This document shows, one piece after another, positions 49,844-59,662 of a stretch of DNA of 64,000 nt (position 1 is its first letter; each line of letters starts with the position of its first letter). This DNA is from Rothia santali (lineage in GTDB: Bacteria; Actinomycetota; Actinomycetes; Actinomycetales; Micrococcaceae). Location of the stretch: assembly GCF_024199905.1 (NCBI RefSeq), contig NZ_JANAFB010000003.1, positions 1 through 64,000 of the forward strand. Direction: 5' to 3'. The position numbers and the translations under genes are program-made. The notes under the pieces were generated by a model. It saw only the letters and a list, made by a program, of their open reading frames with translations. It was not told where the DNA came from and ran no database searches.

Positions 49844-50815
49844 ATGCTCAAGGAAGGGATTCGTGTCATGGGGACGGCGGAGGTCCTGCCGGAACGGATC
49901 GTGGACACGGCGGAGGTAGCGGCCCTGTGCGGGATATCCGAGGAGAAGGCCCTGCAGCGGACCGGGGTCAGGACCAGGCGCTGGCTGAGCGACCACGAGG
50001 ACCCGCTTCTTCAGGGGGTCGCGGCGGCCGAACAGGCCATCCGGGCGGCGGGGCTTGAACCCGCCGACGTCGACCTGGTGATCAACGCCTCCGGGACCCC
50101 GATGCAGGCCATCCCGGACGGCGGGGCGCTGATCGCCGCGGAGCTCGGGCTGAGGGGACGATTCGCCTACTCGGTGCACGCGACCTGCATCTCGTTCCTG
50201 GTGGCCCTCCAGCAGGCGGCCTTCCATCTGGGATCCGGGCGAGCCGACCACGTCCTGATCGTGTCGACCGAGGCCGGCAGCCGAGGCCTGGACTTCGGGC
50301 AGCCGGAGAGCTCGATCCTCATCGGGGACGCCGCAGCCGCCGTGGTCGTGGGCCGGCCGGAGCGTCCGGACCAGGGCATCGTGGCCTCACGGTTCTCCAC
50401 GGACACCCACGGGATCCGCGACGCCAGGATCCCGGGCTTCGGCAGCCGGCGGCACGTCGGGGACACCGTGGGCCGGCCCGAGGACCACGTCTTCGACATG
50501 AAGGGCCTCAACCTCCTGCGCGGGGCCATCAACTGGTTCCCGCCGTTCCTGGAGTCGGTCCGCCCGGGCTTGAGCACCAGCGCCGAGGGGATCGATCGGA
50601 TCATCCCCCACCAGACCAGCAGGGCCGGGATGGAGCTGATGTCCCGGTTCTGGGGGTGGGAGAAGATGGTCGTCACGCTCGGCGAGGTCGGCAACACGAT
50701 CGCGGCCAGCATCCCCCTGGCCCTGCACCGCGCGGATCTGAAGCCCTCCGAGACCGCCCTGCTGGTCGGCACCGGCGCGGGAACCCACTACGGGGCGATG
50801 ATCGTCCGATGGTGA
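49844..50815 (+). CDS. 3-oxoacyl-ACP synthase III (FabH-like)
   Basis: The 323-residue thiolase-fold enzyme has catalytic Cys in YSVHATCISFLVALQQA (about residue 113), His in IDRIIPHQTSRAGMEL and Asn in GEVGNTIAASIPLALHRA. Motif TGVRTRRWL and the gating region GDAAAAVVVGRP fit FabH-like KAS III rather than HMG-CoA synthase. It probably condenses an acyl starter with a malonyl or other acyl carrier. The ATG has AGGAGGA 7 nt upstream. It overlaps the ABC ATPase gene, so the product may be exported by that transporter. Confidence 0.9.
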   Translation: MLKEGIRVMGTAEVLPERIVDTAEVAALCGISEEKALQRTGVRTRRWLSDHEDPLLQGVAAAEQAIRAAGLEPADVDLVINASGTPMQAIPDGGALIAAELGLRGRFAYSVHATCISFLVALQQAAFHLGSGRADHVLIVSTEAGSRGLDFGQPESSILIGDAAAAVVVGRPERPDQGIVASRFSTDTHGIRDARIPGFGSRRHVGDTVGRPEDHVFDMKGLNLLRGAINWFPPFLESVRPGLSTSAEGIDRIIPHQTSRAGMELMSRFWGWEKMVVTLGEVGNTIAASIPLALHRADLKPSETALLVGTGAGTHYGAMIVRW

Positions 50816-51540
50816 CCGAGGCTCCCTTCGTGGCCGTGGACGGCGTCGGGCGCTCGTTCGGGGAGGGCCCGACGCGGGTCGTCGCCCTGGCGGAGGTCAG
50901 CGTCGAGCTGCGCGGCGGAGAATTCTCGGTGATCGTCGGCGCCTCCGGCTCGGGCAAGAGCACCCTGCTCAACCTCGTCGGCGGCATGGACCGCCCCAGC
51001 ACCGGGTCGATTCGCGTAGGAGAGACGGAGATCGCGGCCCTCACGGACCGGGAGCTGACGCGGTACCGGAGGGAGCGCGTGGGCTTCGTCTTCCAGTTCT
51101 ACAACCTCATCCAGAACCTGACGGCCCGGGAGAACGTGGCGCTCGCGGCGTCGTTGGTCATGCCCGGCCGCGAGGCGGACGACGTCGCCGGGGACCTGCT
51201 GGAACGGGTCGGCCTGGGGCATCGGCTCGACCGGTTCCCGCGGCAGCTCTCCGGTGGCGAGATGCAGCGGGTCGCCATCGCCCGCGCCCTGGCCAAGCGA
51301 CCCGCGCTGCTCCTGTGCGACGAGCCGAGCGGTGCGCTGGACTCGACGACCGGGACCCAGGTGCTCGCGCAGCTGCAGGAGACGGCGCGGACCACCGACA
51401 CGGCCGTCGTCGTGGTCACGCACGACCGCGAGCTGGGGGCGGCGGCGGATCGCCTCATCCGGCTCCACGACGGCCGGGTGGTGGAGAACCGGCGCAACGA
51501 CCGGCCCGCGACCATCGGCGGGAAGGCGGGCGCGGGATGA
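50809..51540 (+). CDS. ABC transporter ATP-binding protein (MacB/LolD type)
   Basis: This protein of about 243 residues has Walker A VIVGASGSGKSTLLNLVGG, Q-loop FVFQFYNLIQNLTARENVAL, ABC signature LSGGEMQRVAIARAL, Walker B LLLCDEPSGALDSTTG and the switch His VVVVTHDRELG. It is of the LolD/MacB subclass that energises FtsX-type permeases. The ATG at 50809 overlaps the KAS III stop; GTG at 50812 would give the usual 4-nt overlap. The coupled permease follows. Confidence 0.95.
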   Translation: MVTEAPFVAVDGVGRSFGEGPTRVVALAEVSVELRGGEFSVIVGASGSGKSTLLNLVGGMDRPSTGSIRVGETEIAALTDRELTRYRRERVGFVFQFYNLIQNLTARENVALAASLVMPGREADDVAGDLLERVGLGHRLDRFPRQLSGGEMQRVAIARALAKRPALLLCDEPSGALDSTTGTQVLAQLQETARTTDTAVVVVTHDRELGAAADRLIRLHDGRVVENRRNDRPATIGGKAGAG

Positions 51541-53852
51541 CGCTCTTCGGCCGGAAGCTCTGGCGCGACCTGCGGGAGCACTGGGCGCCGTTCACCGCCG
51601 TCTGCCTCATGGCGGCCCTCAGCGTCCTCGTCTTCTCCGGACTCGAGGGCAGCTGGCGGGGCATCGGGGCGCAGCTCGAGTCGTTCTCCGCCAGCCACCG
51701 GCTTCCCGACGCGTGGGTCTCCGGGACCCGCCTGAGCGACGACGACGCGCGGCGGTTCGAGGAGCTGGACGGCGTCGAGCGCGCGGGGCTGGTCTCGGCC
51801 GTGCCCGTGACGCGGACGGGGTCCGCGACGGAGGACGAGCTCGTGCTCTCGACCCGGGACCGGGGCGGGCTCAACGCGCCCCTCCTCCGGGACGGGACCG
51901 GGATGCCGGCGGACGAGGCGGAGGTCCCGGCGGACGGCGTCTGGCTCGACGAGGCCTACGCGCGGGCGAACGACGTCGGACCCGGGGACCGGATCGCGGT
52001 CTCCCGCGGCGCGGCGAGCGCAGAGCTGAGGGTCGAGGGGCTCGTGATGCAGCCGGACGGGCTGGCGCACACCGGCTCCGGCCTCGTCGCGCCGGATCCC
52101 GGGAGCTTCGGCTACGGCGTCGTCGGCGAACGGGCCGCCGCGGAGCTCGCCGGCGGCGGGCCCGTCCAGCAGACCCTCCTGGTCCGGGGCGGGGTCGAGG
52201 CGGTGCGGGCCGAGGCGCCGCGGCTCCTCGGGGACCGCTACGTCTCGATCCTCGACCGCGGGAGCCATCCCCAGATGGCGGGCGTCTTCGAGCGGGTCGG
52301 TCAGATCCGCGACCTCTCGTTCCTGTTCACGGCCCTGTTCGCCCTCGTCTCCGCGCTGTCGATCTTCACCTCGGTCCGCCGGCTGGTCGACACCCAGCGC
52401 CAGGAGATCGCGACGCTGGCAGCGCTGGGCTGCCGCCGGAGGACCATCGGCGCCTACTACACGGCGGTGGGCGCCGCCGCGGTCCTGCTCGGGTGCCTCC
52501 TCGGCCTCGGGGTCGCGCCGGTGCTCTCCCGCTACATCCTCGCCACCCAGCGAGGCAGCTTCGGCCTCCCGGCGTGGGAGCCGGTCCACACCCTCGCCGG
52601 TGGCGCCGTCCCGCTCCTGCTGCTCCTCGTGTGCGTCCTCGCCACCGGCCTCGCGGTCCGCCCCCTGCTCAGGGGGAGCCCCGCGGACGGGCTGCGCCCC
52701 GAGCCGGGGCGGGCGCGGCACACCCCGCTCGAGCGCCTCCGGCCGCTGTGGCGCAGGGTCTCCCCCGGCGCCCGCTGGGCCCTGCGCGACGCGACCGGCA
52801 ACCCCGTGCGCGTGGCGATGGGTATCGTCGCGACCGCAGGCTGCATGATGCTCCTGATGACCGGATTCGGGATGCCGGACACCCTCGACCGGCAGGTCGA
52901 CCTCTCGTACTCCGAGCAGTACCGCTACGACACCCTGCTGCGCCTCTCCCCCGCGGCCGCCGAGCACGCGAGGACCAGGGTGGCCGAGGCGGCCGGGACC
53001 GGGCAGTGGATGCAGCAGTCCGCGGTCCGCATCGCCTCGCACGACGGCGACGGCGACGGCGACGACGGCGAACATCCGCTCACGGTGCTCGGGGAGGGCG
53101 ACCTCCTCCGGCTCCCGGATCGAGCGGGGAATCCCGTGGCCCTCGACGACGGCGCGGTCCTCAGCGACCGGCTCGCCGCACGGTGGGGGCTCGACGTCGG
53201 GGACGACCTCACCGTGACCGAGGCCGGTGGTGCGCAGCGCCGCCTGAGGATCGCCGGGACGACGACCGCCTCGGAGCCGCAGGGGATCGCGCTCAGCGAC
53301 GCCACCTGGGAGCGGGCGGGAGGCGCCTTCACCCCCACCAGCTACCTGACGGAGCGTCCGGTGGGGCCGGAGGTCCGCGGCGCGCCGGAGGTCCAGACCG
53401 CCAGGACCCTCGAGCAGCAGCGGGAGAGCGCGCGGGCGCTCGTGGGGTCCCTCACGGGCGTCTTCAGCCTGATCAAGGTCTTCGCGGTCGTCCTGGCCGT
53501 GGTCGTCCTGTACAACCTGGGGCTGCTGAGCTTCGCGGAGCGTGTCCGCGACTATGCGACGCTGCGGGTGCTCGGCTTCCGCCCCGGGGAGCTCCGCTCG
53601 CTGGCCAGCCGCGAGAACCTCGCGACCGCGCTCCTCGGCTGGCTCGTGGGCCTGCCCGCCGGCTGGTGGTTCCTCGGTCGCTACGTCGAGCAGTTCAGCA
53701 CGGAGCGGGCCGCCTACGCGCCGAGCATCTCGTGGGTCAGCGTCTGCCTGGCCTCGGCCATCACGCTCGCCTTCGCCCTGAGCGCCACGGCCATGCTGAC
53801 CCGGCGCATCGGCGGGATCGACATGACCGGCGCGCTGAAGGGGGTCACTTAG
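51537..53852 (+). CDS. FtsX-family ABC transporter permease
   Basis: This 771-residue permease of MacB/FtsX type has an N-terminal TM (FTAVCLMAALSVLVFSGLEG), a large extracytoplasmic domain, then FLFTALFALVSALSIFTSVR and QEIATLAALGCRRRTIGAYY (coupling helix). A second extracytoplasmic domain and a second FtsX core follow: VFAVVLAVVVLYNLGLLSFA, YATLRVLGFRPGEL. It overlaps the ATPase gene by 4 nt. It probably exports a lipid or hydrophobic product; the upstream KAS III makes an acyl-derived product attractive. The longer upstream open frame from 51315 is a shadow of the ATPase gene. Confidence 0.92.
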   Translation: MTLFGRKLWRDLREHWAPFTAVCLMAALSVLVFSGLEGSWRGIGAQLESFSASHRLPDAWVSGTRLSDDDARRFEELDGVERAGLVSAVPVTRTGSATEDELVLSTRDRGGLNAPLLRDGTGMPADEAEVPADGVWLDEAYARANDVGPGDRIAVSRGAASAELRVEGLVMQPDGLAHTGSGLVAPDPGSFGYGVVGERAAAELAGGGPVQQTLLVRGGVEAVRAEAPRLLGDRYVSILDRGSHPQMAGVFERVGQIRDLSFLFTALFALVSALSIFTSVRRLVDTQRQEIATLAALGCRRRTIGAYYTAVGAAAVLLGCLLGLGVAPVLSRYILATQRGSFGLPAWEPVHTLAGGAVPLLLLLVCVLATGLAVRPLLRGSPADGLRPEPGRARHTPLERLRPLWRRVSPGARWALRDATGNPVRVAMGIVATAGCMMLLMTGFGMPDTLDRQVDLSYSEQYRYDTLLRLSPAAAEHARTRVAEAAGTGQWMQQSAVRIASHDGDGDGDDGEHPLTVLGEGDLLRLPDRAGNPVALDDGAVLSDRLAARWGLDVGDDLTVTEAGGAQRRLRIAGTTTASEPQGIALSDATWERAGGAFTPTSYLTERPVGPEVRGAPEVQTARTLEQQRESARALVGSLTGVFSLIKVFAVVLAVVVLYNLGLLSFAERVRDYATLRVLGFRPGELRSLASRENLATALLGWLVGLPAGWWFLGRYVEQFSTERAAYAPSISWVSVCLASAITLAFALSATAMLTRRIGGIDMTGALKGVT

Positions 53853-53929
53853 GCGGGCCGCCGGGTCGTGTGGACGGGCTCCGGCCGGGCCGGGCCGGCG
53901 GATCGCCGGGGCCAGCTAGGCCGGCGGAG

Positions 53930-54529
53930 TCAGTTCCCGGCGGGACCAGCCAGGCCCGGGAGCAGCAGATCCCACATTGCCTCGACGCGCTCGACGAGGT
54001 CGGAGCCCCGCGTCAGCTGCCAGGAGACCTCCTCGACCCCGAAGAAGCCGGCGACGATCTGCCAGGCCGCCTGCCCGGCGTCGAGCTCCCGTCTCATCTC
54101 GCCTCGCTCCTGCGCCTGCCGGACGTGACGGGTCGCCACCTCGATCCACGGCAGGAACGGCGTCGGCAGGTCGGTGTCGACCACCTCGGCCTCGCGCATC
54201 AGCCGCAGCGGGGCACGCGTTCCGGGGTCCTCGCGGTAGCTGGCCGCGACCTCCGCGGAGAGCCAGCGCAGGGCGCCCACGCCCGTCAGCCCGCGCCGCT
54301 CGATCTCCTCGAGGAGCTCCCGCCACCGCGCGAAGTAGGAGTCGACGACGGCGAGCGCCACGGCGGACTTGGTCGGGAAGTGGAAGTACACGGTCCCCTT
54401 GGTCACGCCCAGGCGGCCGGCGATCTCGCTCAGGGCCGTGGCCGCGTACCCCCGCCGCTCGAACTCCTCCGCGGCGATCCGCAGGATCGCGGCCCTGGTC
54501 CGCAGGCGCTGCTGCTCGCGCTGGGTCAC
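53930..54529 (-). CDS. TetR-family regulator, gamma-butyrolactone-receptor-like
   Basis: The 199-residue protein has RAAILRIAAEEFERRGYAAT, LSEIAGRLGVTKGTVYFHFP and TKSAVALAVVDSYFARW. The C-terminal VSWQLTRGSDLVERVEAMWD followed by LLLPGL is the MW-x-LLPGL ending of ScbR/ArpA-type receptors. Whether it binds a butyrolactone is unknown. The GTG at 54529 has GGAGGG upstream. It is divergent from the ABC-2 exporter operon, with an 11-bp-arm inverted repeat between them as likely operator. Confidence 0.85.
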   Translation of the reverse strand: MTQREQQRLRTRAAILRIAAEEFERRGYAATALSEIAGRLGVTKGTVYFHFPTKSAVALAVVDSYFARWRELLEEIERRGLTGVGALRWLSAEVAASYREDPGTRAPLRLMREAEVVDTDLPTPFLPWIEVATRHVRQAQERGEMRRELDAGQAAWQIVAGFFGVEEVSWQLTRGSDLVERVEAMWDLLLPGLAGPAGN

Positions 54530-54714
54530 CCGCGCCCTCCGCAGCCCACCGGTTCGTTCCTCGACATGCCCATACCGTATCAGCGCGCGACGTCCGGGAT
54601 CGGCGCGGGGTCCGGGCCGCCGGAACCTGTCGGCGACGTCGCCCCCGCTCGCGCGGGAGGCCCTCCCCCGGCCGTCGCCGGCGGTTCTCACCCGAAAAGC
54701 GCCCACGCCCCTGA

Positions 54715-54743
54715 CAAACGTCATGCCGACATCATGACGTTTG
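54715..54743. promoter_or_regulatory. Operator for the TetR-like regulator
   Basis: CAAACGTCATG and CATGACGTTTG form a perfect 11-bp inverted repeat around CCGACAT, 40 bp before the ABC ATPase start. Size and symmetry fit a TetR site. Confidence 0.8.
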
Positions 54744-54782
54744 CTCTACCCCCGCCGCCCCCGCTCCGGAATGCTGGAGGGC

Positions 54783-55690
<908 letters not shown>

Positions 55691-55694
<4 letters not shown>

Positions 55695-56458
55695 ACCTCG
55701 CCGTCTTCACCCTCATCGACCTGCGCCGCATCTTCGTCGACTGGGCGGGCCTCTTCTTCACCACCGGCCTGCCCGTCCTGTTCTACCTGCTCTTCGGCGC
55801 GATGCAGACCTACGCCGACGCCCCCTTCGGCGAGGGCAACGTGGCCGCGTACATCATGGTCGGCATGGCCGTGTACGGCGGGGTCACCTCGGCCTGCTCG
55901 ACCGTGGGCTCGACGGCGGTCGAGCAGACCACCGGCTGGGGGCGCCAGCTCGCGCTCACCCCGCTCGGCAGCGTCCCGATGCTGGTCTCCAAGACGGTGG
56001 TGATCCTGGTCCGGGCCGCGTTCCCGGTGGCCGCGGTCAACATCGCGGGGATCTTCACCTCCGCCGAGATGCCGGCCGCGACGTGGGTGACCTGCGCGGT
56101 CGTCTCGGTCCTGGCGGCCCTGCCCTTCGGCTTCTACGGCATGATCTTCGGCATCCTGTTCCGCTCGGAGTCGGCGGTGTCCATCGCGAGCACCTCCGTG
56201 GTGATCCTGGCCTTCCTCGGCAACTCCTTCTCGCCGCTGCCCGAGTTCCTCATGGGCCTGGCCCGGTTCAGCCCGATGTACGGCGCGACGTCGCTGGCCC
56301 GCTACCCGCTGAGCGAGGGACAGCAGGCCGTGAGCGACGTCGGGGTCCTGGTCACCGACCCGCTCTGGTACGCGGTGGCCAACGTGATCGCCTGGACGAT
56401 CGTGTTCGCCGCGATCTGCGCGCTGCTGGCGCGGAAGAAGCAGAAGGGGCGGCGATGA
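55691..56458 (+). CDS. ABC-2 transporter permease
   Basis: The 255-residue permease has six hydrophobic segments, e.g. WAGLFFTTGLPVLFYLLFGA and VTCAVVSVLAALPFGFYGMI, with SIASTSVVILAFLGNSFSPL and WYAVANVIAWTIVFAAICAL near the end. It has ABC2_membrane (DrrB-like) architecture. GTG overlaps the ATPase stop (4 nt), with AGGAG as SD. The next gene also overlaps by 4 nt. It exports a drug, lipid or peptide of unknown identity. Confidence 0.9.
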
Positions 56459-57747
56459 CGCGGGAGCGGACGGCGTCGGGGAGCCCCGCCTGGACGGCCC
56501 GGCTGGCCCGGAACTTCCGCTGGCTCCACGCCCTGCAGGCCGGGGTCTGGCTGGTGTTCCTCGCCTTCCCGGTGCTGCTGATCCTGGACAGCCCCGCGCC
56601 CTGGGGGATCCGGGCCCTCGCGCTGGCCTCCCTCGCGGTGTTCTGCGCGGTGTACCTGCTGGCCTTCGGCCTCATCGAGAGCTGGACGCGGCGCAGCGGC
56701 TGGCTCGTGGCGGCCTGGCTGGCCGGGCTCGTCGTCCCGGCGCTGGGCCTGATCCCGGCGCTGGGGATCTACGTGTTCGTCGTCAACGGGTACGTCGTGG
56801 CGCTGCTGGCGTTCGGGCTGCCGCGCCGGTGGGGCTTCGCCCTCGGCGGCCTGTGCTGCGTACTCTCGGCCGTCACCGTGGCCCTGGTCGACCCGGGCGC
56901 CCTGTGGCCGCTGTCCAGCACGCTGGTCCTGGTGCCGGTGATCGTGTTCATCATCGGGGCGCTGTCCTTCCGCGAGGAAGCCGAGTACGAGCTGCAGCAG
57001 CGGCTCGCGGTCGCCACCGAACGCGAGCACGTGGCCCGCGACGTCCACGACCTCCTGGGCCACTCCCTGACGGTCATCAACCTCAAGGCCGAGCTGGCCC
57101 TCAAGCGCCTCGACGCCGACCCCGCCGCGACCCGCTCCGAGCTCGAGCAGATCTCGCAGCTGTCCCGGGTGGCCCTGGCCGAGGTCCGCTCGACCGTGAC
57201 CCGCCTCCGCGCCCCGGACTTCGGCGGCGAGATCGCGGCCGCCCGCGCCGCGCTGACCACCGCGGGCCTCGAGGCGGTCCTCCCGCCCGCCGCCGAGGCC
57301 CCGCGGCTCGCCGGCGGCAACGCCGCGCTGTTCTCGTGGGTCCTGCGGGAGGCGGTGACCAACGTGGTGCGGCACTCGGGCGCCACCCGTTGCGAGGTCC
57401 GGCTCAGCGCGGAGAAGCTGCAGGTCGACGACGACGGCGTCGGCCCCGGCGGAGACTTCGGCAACGGGCTGAACGGGCTCGCCGAGCGGGTCCGGGAGGC
57501 CGGCGGGCGGCTCGTGGTGGGGCCGCTGCCGCCGGCCGGGGCCGCGGTGGGCCACGAGGATCCGCCCCTCCTCGCCGATGCGGCGTCCGACCCCGACGAC
57601 GCGGCGCTCAGCCCCGGCGACACGACGGCCCACGGCGGAGCCGTGGCGGCCCGCCCCGACGACGCGGCGTCCCCCGCCCGCCGCCCCGGCACCCGCGTCC
57701 TGGTGACCATGACCGCGAGCACCACCCCCCTGGAGGCAGCACGATGA
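56455..57747 (+). CDS. Sensor histidine kinase (DesK/NarX-like)
   Basis: The 430-residue kinase has five to six N-terminal TM segments (FLAFPVLLILD, GIYVFVVNGYVVALLAFG, STLVLVPVIVFIIGALSF). The HisKA_3 box is EREHVARDVHDLLGHSLTVI with phospho-His, and the HATPase_c region has REAVTNVVRHSGATRCEV (N-box) and VDDDGVGPGGDFGNGLNGLA. About 75 C-terminal residues of Ala/Asp-rich disordered sequence interrupt the ATPase end (DEDPP-like, then VLVTMTAS). It overlaps permease and response-regulator genes; it probably senses membrane stress or the exported compound. Confidence 0.92.
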   Translation: MTRERTASGSPAWTARLARNFRWLHALQAGVWLVFLAFPVLLILDSPAPWGIRALALASLAVFCAVYLLAFGLIESWTRRSGWLVAAWLAGLVVPALGLIPALGIYVFVVNGYVVALLAFGLPRRWGFALGGLCCVLSAVTVALVDPGALWPLSSTLVLVPVIVFIIGALSFREEAEYELQQRLAVATEREHVARDVHDLLGHSLTVINLKAELALKRLDADPAATRSELEQISQLSRVALAEVRSTVTRLRAPDFGGEIAAARAALTTAGLEAVLPPAAEAPRLAGGNAALFSWVLREAVTNVVRHSGATRCEVRLSAEKLQVDDDGVGPGGDFGNGLNGLAERVREAGGRLVVGPLPPAGAAVGHEDPPLLADAASDPDDAALSPGDTTAHGGAVAARPDDAASPARRPGTRVLVTMTASTTPLEAAR

Positions 57748-58355
57748 CCCCGATCCGCGTCCTGATCGCCGACGACCAGCAGCTCGTGCGCGGCGCCCTC
57801 GCCGCCCTGCTGTCGATGGAGGGCGACATCGAGGTGGTGGGCGAGGTGGGCCGCGGCGACGAGGTGGCGGGCGCCGTGGAGCGCGGGGACCCCGACGTCG
57901 TGCTGATGGACATCGAGATGCCCGGCGGGAGCGGGATCGACGCCGCCCGGGCGCTGCGGGAGGCCGGGAGCCGGTGCGCCGTCGTGATCGTCACGACCTT
58001 CGGCCGTCCCGGGTACCTGCAGCGGGCCCTGGCCGAGGGGGTGCGCGGCTTCGTCGTCAAGGACACGCCCCCGGCGCAGCTCGCCGAGGCGGTGCGGCGC
58101 GTGCACTCCGGGCTGCGCGTCATCGACCCCTCGCTCGCCGAGCAGTCGCTGCTGGCCCGGGAGAACCCGCTGACCGAGCGCGAGGCCGAGGTCTGCCGCG
58201 CGGCCGCCGCGGGCGCCGGGATCAAGGAGATCGCGGCCGCCCTGCACCTGTCCGGCGGGACGGTGCGCAACCACCTCTCCTCGGTCATCGGCAAGACCTC
58301 GGCGCGGAACCGCCACGAGGCCGTGCGGGTCGCGGAGGAGAACGGCTGGCTCTGA
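57744..58355 (+). CDS. Response regulator (NarL/LuxR family)
   Basis: The 203-residue protein has receiver [20 protein letters not shown], phospho-Asp in VVLMDIEMPGGSGIDAARAL, and Thr/Lys switch residues (VIVTTFG; FVVKDTPPAQ). The LuxR-type HTH is LTEREAEVCRAAAAGAGIKE and LHLSGGTVRNHLSSVIGKTS. It is the partner of the preceding kinase (4-nt overlap) and probably activates the exporter operon, as in DesKR/LiaRS-like systems. Confidence 0.95.
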   Translation: MTPIRVLIADDQQLVRGALAALLSMEGDIEVVGEVGRGDEVAGAVERGDPDVVLMDIEMPGGSGIDAARALREAGSRCAVVIVTTFGRPGYLQRALAEGVRGFVVKDTPPAQLAEAVRRVHSGLRVIDPSLAEQSLLARENPLTEREAEVCRAAAAGAGIKEIAAALHLSGGTVRNHLSSVIGKTSARNRHEAVRVAEENGWL

Positions 58356-58422
58356 GCGGCGCGTCATCCACATCCCGGGTCCCGATGCCTCAAGTGTCGG
58401 TCGGGCCTGGCATGGTGGGGTC

Positions 58423-59610
58423 ATGGACGTTCTACCCCTCATCCTCTGCACGCTGCTGGCCCTGGTCCTCGGGGGCCTCGGCGGATTCCTGGTCGGCTCG
58501 CGCCGCGCCGCGGAGCACGGTGCCCCGGGCTCCGAGAGCGCGGCCGAGGAGAACGCGCGGCTGCGCTCCGAGCTGGCCGCCGCGGTCGAGGGCCGGAGCA
58601 TGCTGGCCGCGCGCGTGGAGTCGCTGGAGGAGCGCGCCCGCACCGACCAGGACGTGCTGCGGGCCCTGGCGCCGGTCAAGACCCAGCTCGGCACCGTGGA
58701 GCAGCAGGTCCGCCAGATGGAGCGCGAGCGCGCGGACCAGTTCGGCTCCGTCCGCGAGGCGCTGGAGGTCGCTCGGCGCGGCCAGGACGAGCTGCGGGAC
58801 TCCACCTACAACCTCTCCTCGGCCCTGCGCTCCACCACGGCGCGCGGCTCGTGGGGCGAGACCCAGCTGCGCCGCGTCGTCGAGGCCGCCGGCATGGACC
58901 CGCACGTGAGCTACTCCGAGCAGGTCAGCGCCCAGGTCCAGGACGAGGAGGGGCGCACCCGCACGGTCCGGCCGGACATGGTCGTGGCGCTGCCCGGCGG
59001 CAAGGAGATCGTGCTGGACTCCAAGGCCCCGCTCAACGCCTACCTGGAGTCCCAGGAGGCGGAGGACCAGTCGGAGCGCGCGGCGTGGGAGGCCAAGCAC
59101 GCCAAGGCCGTGCGGTCGCACGTGGACGCGCTGGCGGGCAAGAGGTACTGGGAGTCCCGCGCGGTGAGCCCCGAGGTCGTGCTGTGCTTCCTGCCCATGG
59201 AGTCGGCGCTCTCGGCGGCCCTGCGCGCGGACGGGACGCTGCTGGACTACGCCTCGAGCCGCGGGGTGGCCCTGGTCTCCCCCGTCTCGCTGCTGGCCTC
59301 GCTCAAGGCCGTGGCGCTGTCCTGGCGGCAGGAGTCGGTCTCGGCCAACGCCCGGGAGCTGCTCTCGCTCGCGCAGCAGCTCTACGAGCGGCTGGCCACC
59401 GTGGGCGGGCACCTGCAGCAGATGGGGCGCTCGCTGACCAAGAGCGTGGAGTCCTACAACTCGATGCTGGGCTCCCTGGAGTCCCGGGTCCTGGTCACCG
59501 CCCGCCGCATCAACGAGCTGGACCCCTCCGCGCGCCCGGACGAGCGGCTGGAGCCGCGGCCCCTGGACGCCACGGCCAAGCCGCTGACCGCGGCCGAGCT
59601 GCAGGACTGA
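58423..59610 (+). CDS. rmuC: DNA recombination protein RmuC
   Basis: The 395-residue protein has an N-terminal TM anchor (LILCTLLALVLGGLGGFLVG), a coiled coil (residues 40-130) and the RmuC nuclease-like domain: SWGETQLRRVVEAAGM, RPDMVVALPGGKEIVLDSKA, YWESRAVSPEVVLCFLPMES and ASLKAVALSWRQES. RmuC restrains inversions and recombination at short repeats, with a PD-(D/E)XK fold. It is convergent with ispH. Confidence 0.93.
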   Translation: MDVLPLILCTLLALVLGGLGGFLVGSRRAAEHGAPGSESAAEENARLRSELAAAVEGRSMLAARVESLEERARTDQDVLRALAPVKTQLGTVEQQVRQMERERADQFGSVREALEVARRGQDELRDSTYNLSSALRSTTARGSWGETQLRRVVEAAGMDPHVSYSEQVSAQVQDEEGRTRTVRPDMVVALPGGKEIVLDSKAPLNAYLESQEAEDQSERAAWEAKHAKAVRSHVDALAGKRYWESRAVSPEVVLCFLPMESALSAALRADGTLLDYASSRGVALVSPVSLLASLKAVALSWRQESVSANARELLSLAQQLYERLATVGGHLQQMGRSLTKSVESYNSMLGSLESRVLVTARRINELDPSARPDERLEPRPLDATAKPLTAAELQD

Positions 59611-59662
59611 GCCGGCGGGGGCCGCGACGCGCAAGTGGCGCCTGCCGCTGCGCAAGCGCCGC

